A stretch of DNA of 64,000 bases from Micromonospora sp. M71_S20 (GCF_003664255.1 NZ_RCCV01000001.1:4278001-4342000), one strand, 5' to 3'; counted from the stretch's first letter, positions 32,271 to 41,678 are shown. Notes: generated from the letters alone by a model not told the origin. Numbers and translations: made by a program.

Positions 32271-33457
32271 TGTCGCGAGAGGCCAGCATCCTGCACGCCG
32301 ACCTGGACGCGTTCTACGCGTCGGTCGAGCAGCGGGACGATCCGCGCCTGCGCGGCCGGCCGGTGATCGTCGGCGGGGGCGTGGTCCTGGCGTGCAGCTA
32401 CGAGGCGAAGGCCCGGGGCGTCCACAGCGCGATGGGCGGCCGGCAGGCCCGGCGGCTCTGCCCCGAGGCGATCGTCGTGCCGCCGAGGATGGCGGCCTAC
32501 ACGGCGGCGAGCCGCGCGGTGTTCGAGATCTTCCGGCGCACCACCCCGATCGTCGAGGGGCTCTCCATCGACGAGGCGTTCCTCGACGTGGGCGGCCTGC
32601 GCCGGCTGGTCGGCCCGCCCGCCGACGTCGCCGCCCGGTTGCGCCGGGAGGTACGCGAGGGGGTCGGCCTGCCGATCACGGTGGGCGTGGCCCGCACGAA
32701 GTTCCTCGCCAAGGTGGCCAGCGGCGTCGCCAAGCCCGACGGCCTGCTGGTCGTCCCGCCGGACGGGGAGCTGGCGTTCCTGCACCCGTTGCCGGTGGAG
32801 CGGCTGTGGGGCGTCGGGCCGGTGACCGCGACGAAGCTGCGCGAGCGACGCGTCCGTACGGTCGGGCAGGTCGCCCGCCTCGGCGAGGCGACGCTGGTCT
32901 CGCTGCTCGGCGCGGGCGCCGGTCGGCACCTGCACGCCCTGGCGCACAACCGCGACCCCCGGCCGGTGCAGGTCGGCCGCCGGCGCGGGTCGATGGGCGC
33001 GCAGCACGCCCTCGCCCCCGTCCCGCACTCCCCCGCCGAACTGGAGGCGGTCCTCGCCGGCCTGGTCGACCGGGTGACCAGGCGGATGCGGGCGGCGACG
33101 CGGGCCGGCCGGACGGTGACGCTGCGCCTGCGGTTCGGCGACTACAGCCGCGCGACCCGCTCCCGCACGGTGGCCAAGGCGACCGCCGACACGGCCCCGC
33201 TGCTCGCCGCGGCGCGGGCGCTGCTGCGGACGGCGCTGCCCGAGATCGAACGGCGGGGCGTGACCCTGCTCGGCGTGTCGGTCGGGAACCTGGACGACTC
33301 CCCCGTCCAGCCGCCGCTGCCGTTCGACCGCGATCCGGGGGCGGACCTGGACGCGGCCGTGGACGCGGTGCGCGACCGGTTCGGGTCCGGGGCGCTCACC
33401 CGGGCGGTGCTGCTCGGCCGGGACCCCGGCCTGGAGATGCCGCTGCTGCCGGACTGA
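32270..33457 (+). CDS. dinB: DNA polymerase IV (Y-family)
   Basis: A 395-residue translesion polymerase. Catalytic acids are in LHADLDAFYASVE (palm motif) and LSIDEAFLDV, and the steric-gate and finger region includes ACSYEAKARGVHSAMG. HhH region VERLWGVGPVTATKLRERRVRTVG and a little-finger domain with VTLRLRFGDYSRATRSR follow. No beta-clamp motif is obvious at the C-terminus. The GTG six bases after the -10 inside the SOS box is favoured; a GTG two codons earlier would lie within the box. Confidence 0.94.
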   Translation: MSREASILHADLDAFYASVEQRDDPRLRGRPVIVGGGVVLACSYEAKARGVHSAMGGRQARRLCPEAIVVPPRMAAYTAASRAVFEIFRRTTPIVEGLSIDEAFLDVGGLRRLVGPPADVAARLRREVREGVGLPITVGVARTKFLAKVASGVAKPDGLLVVPPDGELAFLHPLPVERLWGVGPVTATKLRERRVRTVGQVARLGEATLVSLLGAGAGRHLHALAHNRDPRPVQVGRRRGSMGAQHALAPVPHSPAELEAVLAGLVDRVTRRMRAATRAGRTVTLRLRFGDYSRATRSRTVAKATADTAPLLAAARALLRTALPEIERRGVTLLGVSVGNLDDSPVQPPLPFDRDPGADLDAAVDAVRDRFGSGALTRAVLLGRDPGLEMPLLPD

Positions 33458-33530
33458 GCGACGGGCCCGACCCAGCCGCGGGACTGCCCTGGCCCTCGGG
33501 CGGGGAACGGTGTCGGCCCGGCACGGGTGT

Positions 33531-34850
33531 TCAGTAGGCGTCCGGCCGGTCAGGATGCCGGTCGTAGACGTCCGGCACGCCGTCCCGGTCGCGGTCGACG
33601 GCCTCCGCCTCGCAGACCTGCCGGTGCAGGCGGCTCCGGGCGCGCAGGACCACGGAGGCGAACAGCGCCGAGAGCAGGGACCCGGTGAGCACGGCCACCT
33701 TGACGTGGTCGTCCCGCTCACTGCCCACCCCGAAGGCCAACTCGCCGACGAGCAGCGAGACGGTGAAGCCGATGCCGCCGAGCAGCGACAGGCCGAACAC
33801 GTCGAGCCAGTTGAGGCCCTCGTCCGGATGGGCACGGGTGAACCGGGAAACCAGCCAGGTGGCACCCATGATGCCGACCGGTTTGCCGACGAGCAGACCG
33901 ATGACGATGCCGATCGCCACCCGGTCGCTGAGCGCGGTCGCCAGGCCGGTCAGGCCCCCCACCGCGACCCCGGCAGAGAAGAACGCGAAGACCGGCACCG
34001 CGACGCCGGCGGAGATCGGGCGGAACCGGCGCTCGAAGTGCTCGGCCAGTCCTGGCCCGGTGCCCGGTCCCCCGGCGGCGTCGCTGCGGACGACCGGGAC
34101 GGTGAAGGCCAGCAGGACCCCCGCCACGGTGGCGTGCACCCCCGACTCGTGCACCAGCACCCAGGTCAGGGCCGCGAGTGGGAGCAGCAGCCACCAGGAC
34201 CGGACGCGACGCTGCACCAACAGACCGAAGACCGCCAGCGGGGCCAGGGCGCCGAGCAACGGCACGACCGACAGGTCGGTGGTGTAGAAGACGGCGATGA
34301 TCACGATGGCGATCAGGTCGTCGACGACCGCGAGGGTGAGCAGGAAGGTACGCAGCGCGGGCGGAAGGAACCGGCCGACCACGGCGAGCACAGCCAGCGC
34401 GAAGGCGATGTCGGTCGCCGTCGGGATCGCCCAGCCCTTCGCCGCGTCGCCGCCGGCGATCAGGTGGTAGAGCAGGGCCGGCACCAGCACGCCGCCACAG
34501 GCCGCCGCCACCGGGACCACCGCGCGACGCGGATCCCGCAGGTCCCCCGCCACGAACTCACGTTTGAGTTCGAGCCCGGCGACGAAGAAGAAGACGGCCA
34601 GCAGGCCGTCGGTCGCCCAGGTGGCCATGCTGAGGTCGAGGTGCAGGAAGGCGGGTCCGGCGCGGAAGTCCCGCAACGCCTGGTAGTGCTCCACCCAGGG
34701 TGAGTTGGACCAGAGCAGCGCCACCAGCGCCCCGACGAGCAGAAGCGCCCCGCCCACCGTCTCCCGGCGCAGGATGGCAGTGATGCGGCTGGTCTCCGCC
34801 CACGATCGCCGGGCGAACAGGCTGCCACGGCGCCGACCGGCGTCGGTCAC
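33531..34850 (-). CDS. nhaA: Na+/H+ antiporter NhaA
   Basis: A 439-residue antiporter exchanging Na+ for H+ across the inner membrane. It has eleven or twelve helices and conserved [26 protein letters not shown] and [17 protein letters not shown], whose paired Asp residues bind the cation, plus a C-terminal [15 protein letters not shown]. Length is larger than E. coli NhaA (388). The C-terminal tail ends in an Asp-rich [19 protein letters not shown] stretch resembling a type-3 thrombospondin calcium loop. The GTG start has GAGGAG upstream. Confidence 0.93.
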   Translation of the reverse strand: MTDAGRRRGSLFARRSWAETSRITAILRRETVGGALLLVGALVALLWSNSPWVEHYQALRDFRAGPAFLHLDLSMATWATDGLLAVFFFVAGLELKREFVAGDLRDPRRAVVPVAAACGGVLVPALLYHLIAGGDAAKGWAIPTATDIAFALAVLAVVGRFLPPALRTFLLTLAVVDDLIAIVIIAVFYTTDLSVVPLLGALAPLAVFGLLVQRRVRSWWLLLPLAALTWVLVHESGVHATVAGVLLAFTVPVVRSDAAGGPGTGPGLAEHFERRFRPISAGVAVPVFAFFSAGVAVGGLTGLATALSDRVAIGIVIGLLVGKPVGIMGATWLVSRFTRAHPDEGLNWLDVFGLSLLGGIGFTVSLLVGELAFGVGSERDDHVKVAVLTGSLLSALFASVVLRARSRLHRQVCEAEAVDRDRDGVPDVYDRHPDRPDAY

Positions 34851-35177
34851 GGGGTCTCCTCGTCCGAAGGGGCCGGGTCGTCCATCGCCGACCGCACCAC
34901 CCGGAAGACCGGAGCCACCCCCGTGCGCCGTAAGCCCGGGACGCCCGCATCCGGTCGGCGCCAGCAGAGTGGTACCCGTCCGGGACTGGTCGAACCCTCG
35001 TCGTGCGCGCACACCACAGCCGGCGCTCCACCCCGCGCGAGCGCCGCCGCGTCGGTGGGTCGGACGGTGTGCGCCGACAACTGGCCTCGCCTGCGGACGC
35101 GGTGGCCTACCCGCGGCGACCGGGGGTAGTCAGCCGCATGACCCGTCCGCCCGCACCGACCACGCCGGGAGGCCGCC
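34851..35177. other. Intergenic region between nhaA and usp-like gene
   Basis: These 327 bp separate divergent genes. I find ribosome sites at both ends and no convincing coding sequence, RNA fold or perfect repeat. The promoters of both genes should lie here but no -35/-10 pair stands out. Confidence 0.4.
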
Positions 35178-35804
35178 GTGGCTGAGCTGGGACTGGCCCT
35201 GCTGGCGATCGTGGCCTGGCTGGTTGCCGGGCTGGTCACCGCAGCGGTCTTCGTGACCCGTGGTGGGCACCGCAACCTGCTCTGGTATCTCGTCGGAGGC
35301 CTGCTCGGGCCGCTGTTCATCCCGATCGCCGCCGAGCGCGGCCGGGCCGATCCGCAGCGGGTCGACGTCCGGGCGCCGGCGCCGGCGCCGGCGCGGTCCG
35401 GCCTGCGCGTGCTGGTCGGCCTGGACGGCTCGCCCGACTCCGACCGCGCGCTGCGCGCCGTCGCTCACGCGTTGGGCGGCACGGCCGGCGAGTTGGTGCT
35501 GGTCACCGTGACCGACCCGGACGTGGTCGACATCCAGGCGGACGAAGAGCACCAGCGGGCCCGACTACTGCTCGACGAGGCCGCCCGTAACCTGCCGGAC
35601 GAGCTGCCCACTCCCAGCACGGAGGTGGTGTCGGGTCATCCGGCCGACGCTCTCCTGGCAGTCGCCGAGGCGCGGGACGTGGACCTCTTGGTGATCGGAA
35701 GGCGGGGCCACGGGCTCGACGAGAAGCTGCTGGGCAACGTGGCGGAGGATCTGGCGCACCGCAGCTCCCGAGCGGTGCTGCTGGGCAGCCTCCCCGGTCG
35801 CTGA
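35178..35804 (+). CDS. Universal stress protein with N-terminal membrane segments
   Basis: A 208-residue fusion. Residues 1-50 form two hydrophobic helices separated by a short loop (TRGGHRN). After a Pro/Ala linker, residues 74-205 form a Usp domain with LRVLVGLDGSPDSDRALRAV, DLLVIGRRGHG and a C-terminal strand SSRAVLLG. The ATP-binding loop is close to, but one residue shorter than, the G-x2-G-x9-G(S/T) rule. Usp proteins help in stress survival; membrane tethering is uncommon. The GTG has GGGAGG five bases upstream. Confidence 0.88.
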   Translation: MAELGLALLAIVAWLVAGLVTAAVFVTRGGHRNLLWYLVGGLLGPLFIPIAAERGRADPQRVDVRAPAPAPARSGLRVLVGLDGSPDSDRALRAVAHALGGTAGELVLVTVTDPDVVDIQADEEHQRARLLLDEAARNLPDELPTPSTEVVSGHPADALLAVAEARDVDLLVIGRRGHGLDEKLLGNVAEDLAHRSSRAVLLGSLPGR

Positions 35805-35955
35805 TCGGCGTTTCCCCGGCCGGATCGCGGGTAGGCCCGCCTCACCGCCTCGGGCGACGCGGAGCGACGGCGGGAGGACCTCGGGCGGCCTTCGGCTCCC
35901 ACGCCTCGCATGAGCGATGGCCCGCACCGCACGCTGGCCAAGCTGGACGTCGGAG

Positions 35956-35988
35956 CGGGAGTGCGGGGTCGGTGACCACGCACTCCCG
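35956..35988. terminator. Bidirectional hairpin between usp-like and M14 genes
   Basis: CGGGAGTGCG (35956-35965) pairs perfectly with CGCACTCCCG (35979-35988), with an inner GGTC/GACC extension. It lies 14 bp from the carboxypeptidase stop. Confidence 0.6.
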
Positions 35989-36001
35989 TCCCGGTGCGCG
36001 G

Positions 36002-38434
36002 TCAGCCCGCCGGCGGCACGGCGGTGCCCTTGCGGTAGTTGCGGCCGTTGCCGTCGGGGCGGTAGTTGTTCTCGACGTTGCCCGCCGAGTCCACCGAGAA
36101 CCAGTGGATCCGCGTTCCCGTTGGGACGGTCAGCGTCTCCCCGCCCTCCCGGATGCCCGCCGAGCCGTAGAGCTTCGACGCGTACGTGGGGGCGGCCCGG
36201 TCGAGGGTGTAGAAGACGGCGGCCGGCTCGCTGGTGGAGAACGTCACGTCCACCGTGCCGGGCGTCGCGCCGGGCGCGACCGCCAGCGTGCTGCGCGGCC
36301 GGGTCCGGTCCCTGGCGAAGTCCCGGGCCACCCGCATCAGCTCGACCAGGCCGTTGGCGAACTCCAGCGTCTCGGCGTGCGCCTCGTCCCACTCCGGCTG
36401 GAAGGAGGTGCCGACCTCGAAGTTCCAGGCGTAGATGCCGTACCTGTACCAGAGCATGTCCCCGGAGTTGCCGGCCGCCGAGTAGAGCACGTCGGAGATC
36501 GGGCCGGTGCGCGCCGGGGTCACCGCCATGTTGCGGTGCCGCTTGATGGCGGCCAGGATCCGCGACGAGGCGCCCCAGAACGCCGACTCCTCGGCGAGCG
36601 TCGGCCGGGGCGCGGAGACGCGGTCGGGCAGCGCGTACGCCCCCGGCGACCACATGAAGTAGTTGCCCGAGGAGTGCAGGTTCATCGAGAACCTGATGTT
36701 CGGCCGGGATGCCAGCCAGTCGAGATTGCGGTTCTCGGGCTCGGACAGCTCGCCCGGCCCGGCGTACGTGCCGCTGGTGCAGTTCGCCGACGCCCCCGAG
36801 TAGCCGTCGAAGAGGCTGTACTCGGTGTAGTTGCGGTTGTTGTCCACGCCCCAGGAGTTGCGGGCCAGGAAGTCGGCCGCCCCGTTCGTCGGGCAGTGGT
36901 TGGTCATGTTCTTGCGCTGCGAGTTGAAGTCGTAGAAGGAGTAGTGGCCGCCGTCGGGGTTGACCGAGGGGGCGATCCAGATGTCGAGGCTGTCCAGCAG
37001 CTGCCGGGTCCGCCCGTCGTGGGCGTAGTTGCGCAGCAGCCGCTCGGCGGTCTCGACGGTCACCAGCGGCGGCACCCACTCGCGGGCGTGTTCCTGCGCG
37101 TACGCGAGCACGCCGAGCTTCGAGCCGTCCCGGTGCTTGCCGATGCGGATGGCGTACACCGGGTGCGGGTCGCGGGAGACGCTCGCCGGCGCGCTCAGAC
37201 CGTCGCTGAGCGGGGTCCGCGCGGCCGGCGCGACCACGCCGCCGCCCGGGCTGCCCCGATAGGTGTACGCCCGCACGAGCGTCCCGGCGCCGGCGTTGAG
37301 CGCCGCGACGACCTGGGCGGCGGTGCTGGTCACCGCGCCGTCGCCGTCGGTACCCAGGGTGACCCGGACGGCCTCGCCGGCGACGGTCACCGACAGCGGC
37401 GCGTCCGCCGCGCCCGGGTCGACCAGTTCCACGGAGACGTCGTTGCCGCCCTCGTGCCCCCAGGCCAGGGAGTCCACCGCGACGCGGCTGTCGGTGGCGG
37501 TGCCCAGCACCGCCTGGGCGTGCCGTCGGTAGCCGTTGGTCCGGTACGGCAGCTCGACGACCTCGGCCAGCCGGGGGAACTCGGCCGCCAGCTGATGGAT
37601 CCGCCCGTACAGCTCGGTCGGCGTCAGGTAGCTGGTGACGAAGTCCTTCTGGTAGCCCGGCCCCTCGGGGCCGTCGCCGGGGGTGGGAAGCCACTCCCGC
37701 ACCTGGGCCACGGCGACGTCGCCGGTCGGGCTGGTGATGCGGATCCGGTCGGGCCGGCTGGTCACCTGCGCGGCCCCACGGTGGTACAGGTAGACGCCGG
37801 CGTCGACGAAACGGGAGATCGTCTGCGTACCGCCGGAGCCGATCTCGGTGCCCGGGCCGCTGTCCCGCTCGACGGTGAGGGCGTCGGCGGCGGTCTGGCC
37901 CTGCGCCCACTTCGCCTCGACGGAGAGGACCTGGCTCGTTCCGGAGGTGTAGTAGTCCGCCCGGATGATCTTGACGTCGGACGCGGCGGCGGTGGCCGGA
38001 CCGCGCGCCGCGGCGGCGAACTCGCGGTTCCGCGCGACGTGCCCGGCGATGGTCGCCTCGCGTTCCGCCACCCGGGCCCGGGCGTCGGCGGGACGGTGCA
38101 GCACCTCGCCGAGGGTGAAACCGGCCCTGGTCAGCGCCGCGGCCTCGCTGGCGGTGACGACCGCGTGCGCGACGACCCCGTCCCCGGTCCGGGTCACGTG
38201 GTGGTCGAGGTCGACGCCGGTGGCGACGAGGGCGTCCAGTTGGGCGGTGCCGGCGAGCAGCACCTCGACGACGTTCGCCTCCTCGTCGGCGACCCGGACC
38301 AGCTCGACCGGGGGTCCTGCGGCGGGCACGACGGCCGAGGCCGGGCTGACCAGCAGCACCGCGGCCGTGGCGGCGGCGAGCGCGGCCGGGACGGGGAGGC
38401 GGCGTCGCCACCGGGGAGTCAGGGGATCACGCAT
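36002..38434 (-). CDS. Secreted M14 zinc carboxypeptidase
   Basis: An 810-residue exported enzyme. The signal peptide has an RWRRR basic region and ends SPASA (about residue 34). A long N-terminal pro-region follows, then the M14 domain with zinc ligands in YAQEHAREWVPP (about 445-456) and NLHSSGN (about 583), SVNPDGGHYS, and the catalytic Glu in WNFEVGTSF. A beta-sandwich C-terminus (about 700-810; STLAVAPGATPGTVDVTF) resembles a chitobiase/FN3-like accessory domain. It removes C-terminal amino acids from peptides outside the cell. The ATG has AAGGG upstream; a promoter is visible at 38661-38690. Confidence 0.92.
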   Translation of the reverse strand: MRDPLTPRWRRRLPVPAALAAATAAVLLVSPASAVVPAAGPPVELVRVADEEANVVEVLLAGTAQLDALVATGVDLDHHVTRTGDGVVAHAVVTASEAAALTRAGFTLGEVLHRPADARARVAEREATIAGHVARNREFAAAARGPATAAASDVKIIRADYYTSGTSQVLSVEAKWAQGQTAADALTVERDSGPGTEIGSGGTQTISRFVDAGVYLYHRGAAQVTSRPDRIRITSPTGDVAVAQVREWLPTPGDGPEGPGYQKDFVTSYLTPTELYGRIHQLAAEFPRLAEVVELPYRTNGYRRHAQAVLGTATDSRVAVDSLAWGHEGGNDVSVELVDPGAADAPLSVTVAGEAVRVTLGTDGDGAVTSTAAQVVAALNAGAGTLVRAYTYRGSPGGGVVAPAARTPLSDGLSAPASVSRDPHPVYAIRIGKHRDGSKLGVLAYAQEHAREWVPPLVTVETAERLLRNYAHDGRTRQLLDSLDIWIAPSVNPDGGHYSFYDFNSQRKNMTNHCPTNGAADFLARNSWGVDNNRNYTEYSLFDGYSGASANCTSGTYAGPGELSEPENRNLDWLASRPNIRFSMNLHSSGNYFMWSPGAYALPDRVSAPRPTLAEESAFWGASSRILAAIKRHRNMAVTPARTGPISDVLYSAAGNSGDMLWYRYGIYAWNFEVGTSFQPEWDEAHAETLEFANGLVELMRVARDFARDRTRPRSTLAVAPGATPGTVDVTFSTSEPAAVFYTLDRAAPTYASKLYGSAGIREGGETLTVPTGTRIHWFSVDSAGNVENNYRPDGNGRNYRKGTAVPPAG

Positions 38435-38838
38435 GTGTCCGCCCTTCTGGTGTCGGCAGGGTGGCCGGACGGGATGGCCGAAGGGCCGCCCGGGTTGCGC
38501 GGCTGCGCCCCGTCGGTCGCGCGTGCACGACCGCGCGTCGCGACACGGCGGAGGAGAGTCGGTGGTGTCCGGTTGCGACGGACCGACGCCGCCGGGCGCG
38601 CAAGCGTCGTCGGGCTGGTGGACGAGAGGCCGTTCCGGCCGAGATCGGTGGACTGGAGTCATCCTCAACGCACACAAAGCGATATGTCAATCCTCGTCGA
38701 TGTCCCGGCCGCGCCGCCGGTGGACCCGCGAGCCGCACTGCGGCCGGCGGTGAGTAGGTGTGCTCACGCCCTGCCTGAAGGCCGCCCACATACTTACCCG
38801 AGCAGCGTGGACCGGCCCGCGGGAAGAAGGCGACACAC
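38435..38838. other. Divergent intergenic region, M14 gene and small membrane protein gene
   Basis: These 404 bp hold the M14 promoter on the minus strand and the promoter of the gene at 38839. A short AT-richer stretch near 38661-38695 stands out. No gene or RNA family was recognised. Confidence 0.45.
38661..38690 (-). promoter_or_regulatory. SigA-like promoter of the M14 carboxypeptidase
   Basis: On the minus strand TTGACA (38690-38685) is followed after 18 bases by GAGGAT (38666-38661). The perfect -35 is rare in this window. It predicts a leader of about 220 nt before the start codon. Confidence 0.5.
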
Positions 38839-39318
38839 ATGACCAAGCCGCACCGACTGACGTTGCCGACCACCGCGCTCGTCCTGGTGCTCGGCACACC
38901 GGTGGCTTCCTGGTGGCTCATCGGCGACCTGACCAACGACGAGGCCCGACGACTCGCCGCCGAGGGCGTCGAGTTGGACTACGCGATCCGGCCGGTGAGC
39001 CTCGGCCCGGCGGGCGACCGGATCGTCGGCGTCCTGGCGTGCGTCGGCGTCGTCGTCGCGCTCGCCTGGTTGCTCCGGGCCACCGCACGCCGCCGTCTCG
39101 ACCCCCGGTGGTGGTGGGTGCTGGTGCCGCTCGTCGGAGCCGGCGTCCTCGTCGGCCTCGCCTGGCGGGTGCTGACCGCCGGAGGAATCGGCGCCAACAT
39201 CGGCGCGGGGCTCATGGTCGTCGCAGGTGGGCCGGCGCTGACGGTCCTGCTGATCGTCGCCGCCGTCGCGGCAATGCGGATGCGCCGGCCGCGACGAGGC
39301 CCGGACGCCTCCGAGTGA
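38839..39318 (+). CDS. Small hypothetical membrane protein
   Basis: A 159-residue protein with four predicted helices (about 10-28, 60-80, 93-112 and 125-148). A short hydrophilic, Asp/Glu-containing loop lies between helices 1 and 2 and an Arg-rich loop between 2 and 3. I recognise no family. The first helix could act as a signal anchor. It is monocistronic, with AAGAAGG upstream of the ATG and a weak hairpin after the stop. Confidence 0.7.
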   Translation: MTKPHRLTLPTTALVLVLGTPVASWWLIGDLTNDEARRLAAEGVELDYAIRPVSLGPAGDRIVGVLACVGVVVALAWLLRATARRRLDPRWWWVLVPLVGAGVLVGLAWRVLTAGGIGANIGAGLMVVAGGPALTVLLIVAAVAAMRMRRPRRGPDASE

Positions 39319-39319
39319 C

Positions 39320-39343
39320 GACGGGCCCCTGTCCTCGCCCGTC
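39320..39343 (+). terminator. Short hairpin after 38839-39318 gene
   Basis: GACGGGC pairs with GCCCGTC across ten bases immediately after the stop; a modest candidate. Confidence 0.35.
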
Positions 39344-39463
39344 CCGCGGCCGGCGGCAGGGCTCCGCAGACCTACTCCGCAGCCTGGAAGGGTGTCGAGG
39401 TTTCGTCGGCGTGGAAACTGGAGAAACTGAAGATCGCACCTGCGCTCAAGGGGGATCAAACTC

Positions 39464-39796
39464 GTGTCAGACACCACCGACCGGTCCGACCGTCAGGCAG
39501 ACCGTCCCGCCGAGGTGACCGACCCGTTGCTGTGGAAGCTCGCCCTGGACGTGGCCGACGCCCACGAACCGGACGGGGACGGGGGGTGCCGCAACCTGCT
39601 CTGCGCGGGCCAGGCCTGGCCCTGCCCGGCCTGGAACAACGCCCAGCGCGCCCTGCGCATGGCCCGGTCCGACTCCGGGCAGTCGTCGCCGCACGCGGTG
39701 CGGCCGGCTGGCGGCCAGGGCCGCTCGGACAGGTCCGCCGCCGGGTTGGCGCAGCGCACCCGGCCGAACGACCCCCGGGCCGCGTCGGCGGCCTAG
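39464..39796 (+). CDS. Hypothetical protein with CRNLLCAG-type Cys motif
   Basis: A 110-residue protein. The centre (about residues 21-66: DPLLWKLALDVADAHEP, then CRNLLCAGQAWPCPAWNNAQRAL) matches a small actinobacterial hypothetical family that has three cysteines close together. These could bind metal or form a disulfide. The tail is Ser/Pro/Arg-rich. Function unknown. The GTG follows a GGGGG run by nine bases. A perfect hairpin follows. Confidence 0.72.
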   Translation: MSDTTDRSDRQADRPAEVTDPLLWKLALDVADAHEPDGDGGCRNLLCAGQAWPCPAWNNAQRALRMARSDSGQSSPHAVRPAGGQGRSDRSAAGLAQRTRPNDPRAASAA

Positions 39797-39826
39797 CGCT
39801 TCAGCCGCAGATCGGGGCAACCTAGG

Positions 39827-39858
39827 TCGCGGACGGAGCAGCGCGCCCGTCCGCGACA
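39827..39858. terminator. Bidirectional hairpin terminator
   Basis: GTCGCGGACGG (39827-39837) and CCGTCCGCGAC (39848-39858) form a perfect 11-bp stem between convergent genes. Confidence 0.65.
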
Positions 39859-39896
39859 CGAACGGCGGCCGTCGGAGCGGGCGACCGGACAGGCCC

Positions 39897-40784
39897 CTAC
39901 TGCGGACCGGTGAAGTCCTCGGCGTGGTCGCGGGCCCACTGGGCGTAGGTCAGGGCGGACCGGCCCAGCAGGTGCCGGACGGTGTCGGTGACCGGCTCGG
40001 GTTGCGCGACCATCGCCGCGTGGCCGGCGATGATGCCGGCGGCCACGCCAGCCGGCATCGAAGGGAAGAGCTCGGCGGCGGCCTGTGCGGAGTCCATCTC
40101 CTCGAAACGCAGCGTCCGGCCGAGCGCGGCACCGATCGCCGCGAGCTGCTCGACCTGCGTCAGCTGCTCGGGGCCGGTCAGGTGGTAGGCCCTGCGGTGG
40201 TGCCGGTCGTCCGTCAGCAACCGCGCTGCCACCGCCCCGAGGTCCGCCTCGTGCACCAGGGCCCGGCTGGCCTGGGGCACGAACCACCGCAGGACGTCCG
40301 ACCGCCGGATCTGCGGCGCCCACGCCAGGGTGTTCGCGGCGAAACCGCTGGAGCGCAGGAACGCGTACTCGGCGGCCGACCCTGCGATCAGGGCCTCCAC
40401 ATGGGCGTGGGAGCCCATGATGGTCCCGTCCGGCTCAGCGGCGCCGTCCGGGTCGTCCGGTACGCCGTGGGCGGACAGGTAGACGACGCGCCCGACCCGC
40501 TCGGCCAGCGTCGCCACCAACCGACCGGCCGCCCGGTCGGCGGTGACCGACGGGAAGACGAGGAACAGCGCATCCACACCGTCCAGGGCGGCGCTCAGGC
40601 CGTCGGGCACGGCGAGATCACCGCCGACCACCTCCACCTGCGGTCCCAGGACCACCGATGCCCTCGCCGGATCGCGGGACAGCACGCGCACCCGCACGTC
40701 CCCCGCGCCGACGAGCCGGGCGACGACCTGCCCACCCACCCGCCCGGTCCCCCCGGTCACCAGTACCGTCCGCCGCACGCTCAT
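39897..40784 (-). CDS. NmrA-like NAD(P)-binding oxidoreductase
   Basis: A 295-residue atypical short-chain dehydrogenase. The Rossmann motif TGGTGRVGGQVV is at residues 9-20, with LSRDPARA as the NADP-selective region. YLSAHGV and FLRSSGFAANTL replace the classical YxxxK, as in NmrA/QOR2-type sensors and reductases. Such proteins reduce quinones or sense NADPH. The ATG at 40784 is preferred over a GTG three codons earlier because AGGAC lies about ten bases upstream. A MerR-type promoter precedes it. Confidence 0.88.
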   Translation of the reverse strand: MSVRRTVLVTGGTGRVGGQVVARLVGAGDVRVRVLSRDPARASVVLGPQVEVVGGDLAVPDGLSAALDGVDALFLVFPSVTADRAAGRLVATLAERVGRVVYLSAHGVPDDPDGAAEPDGTIMGSHAHVEALIAGSAAEYAFLRSSGFAANTLAWAPQIRRSDVLRWFVPQASRALVHEADLGAVAARLLTDDRHHRRAYHLTGPEQLTQVEQLAAIGAALGRTLRFEEMDSAQAAAELFPSMPAGVAAGIIAGHAAMVAQPEPVTDTVRHLLGRSALTYAQWARDHAEDFTGPQ

Positions 40785-40825
40785 ACCGACCACGTCCTGT
40801 CCGCTCGATCAGCTCTGACGTGTCG

Positions 40826-40856
40826 ACGGTAGAAGTTGAAGTGGGCTTGAGAGCAA
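40826..40856 (-). promoter_or_regulatory. MerR-type promoter with 19-bp spacer
   Basis: On the minus strand TTGCTC (40856-40851) and TACCGT (40831-40826) are 19 bp apart. The spacer has the CTCAAG...CTTCAACTT repeat typical of MerR-family operators. The start codon of the NmrA-like gene lies 41 bp downstream. Confidence 0.55.
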
Positions 40857-40924
40857 GCGCCGGCGAGGCCGTGCCCGGTCGGATCCACCCGCCGGTGACA
40901 GGGACCACCTGGGATGGGGCGACG

Positions 40925-41569
40925 TCAGTCGTCGACTCCGGCACCGCGATCGGGTGCGCTCATGTCCCCCGTTTCGGGCGTGCCATCCGCGAACCCGTAG
41001 CGCAGGTACACGGTGCCCCTCGGATTGGCTACCGGCGGTTCGAGGAGGGTGAGGTTCGTGGGCACCGCGCCACCGTCGAACACCTTCTTGCCGACGCCGA
41101 GCACGATCGGGTGCACCCAGAGGTCGAGCCGGTCGAAGAGCTTCTCGCGCAGGAGGGTCTGCACCAGGTTCAGGCTCCCGACGACCTTCACGTGCTCGTG
41201 CCGGTCACGGATCTCACGCACCGCGCCGGCCAGGTCCGGACCGAGCTGGGTGGACCCGGCCCACGAGAGGTCGGGCCTGCCGCGGGAGGCCACGTACTTC
41301 GGGACCCTGTTGAAGATCGTGGCGATCTCGTCGTCCTCGCCGCCCTCCTGGTGCGGCCAGTGGGCGGCGAAGATGTCGTACGTCCGGCGGCCGAGCAGGA
41401 GGGCGTCCGTGCCCTCGTACGCGGCACCGACCTGTGCGCCGGCGACCTCGTCCAGCAGGGGCGCCTGCCAGCCGCCGAACGGGAACCCCACCGGGTCCTC
41501 GTCGGGGCCGCCGGGCGCCTGCCCGACGAGGTCGAGGGTCGCGAACAGTTCGATGTGGATGAGGCCCAT
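40925..41569 (-). CDS. Dihydrofolate reductase/RibD C-terminal family protein
   Basis: A 214-residue protein of the RibD-C/YyaP group. It begins with an ELFATLDLVGQAPGG strand-loop and contains GRRTYDIFAAHWP, VVGSLNLVQTLL (nucleotide site) and DLWVHPIVLGVGKKVFD. The fold binds NADPH; true folate or riboflavin activity is doubtful for stand-alone members. It is 141 bp downstream of the NmrA-like gene's start on the opposite side and does not share its promoter. Confidence 0.87.
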   Translation of the reverse strand: MGLIHIELFATLDLVGQAPGGPDEDPVGFPFGGWQAPLLDEVAGAQVGAAYEGTDALLLGRRTYDIFAAHWPHQEGGEDDEIATIFNRVPKYVASRGRPDLSWAGSTQLGPDLAGAVREIRDRHEHVKVVGSLNLVQTLLREKLFDRLDLWVHPIVLGVGKKVFDGGAVPTNLTLLEPPVANPRGTVYLRYGFADGTPETGDMSAPDRGAGVDD

Positions 41570-41678
41570 GCCTTGCTCCCGGTGAGTTGGTCGGCTCGGT
41601 CGGGAGGTGGACCCGTGGGCGCCGGCACGGTGCCCTGCTCACGCCACCAGGCCGGGGCGCCGCACCGGCACTTCCCGC

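Noticed and set aside
27074..33865. Very long open frame on the minus strand opposite several plus-strand genes.
   Set aside because: It is antisense to genes with clear domains. Its composition (Arg/Gly/Pro/Ala rich) is the usual mirror of GC-rich codon bias.
34975..34999. GGGACT-like half site before the Usp gene, considered as a DosR box.
   Set aside because: Only one half fits; the second half is poor, so the site is not supported.
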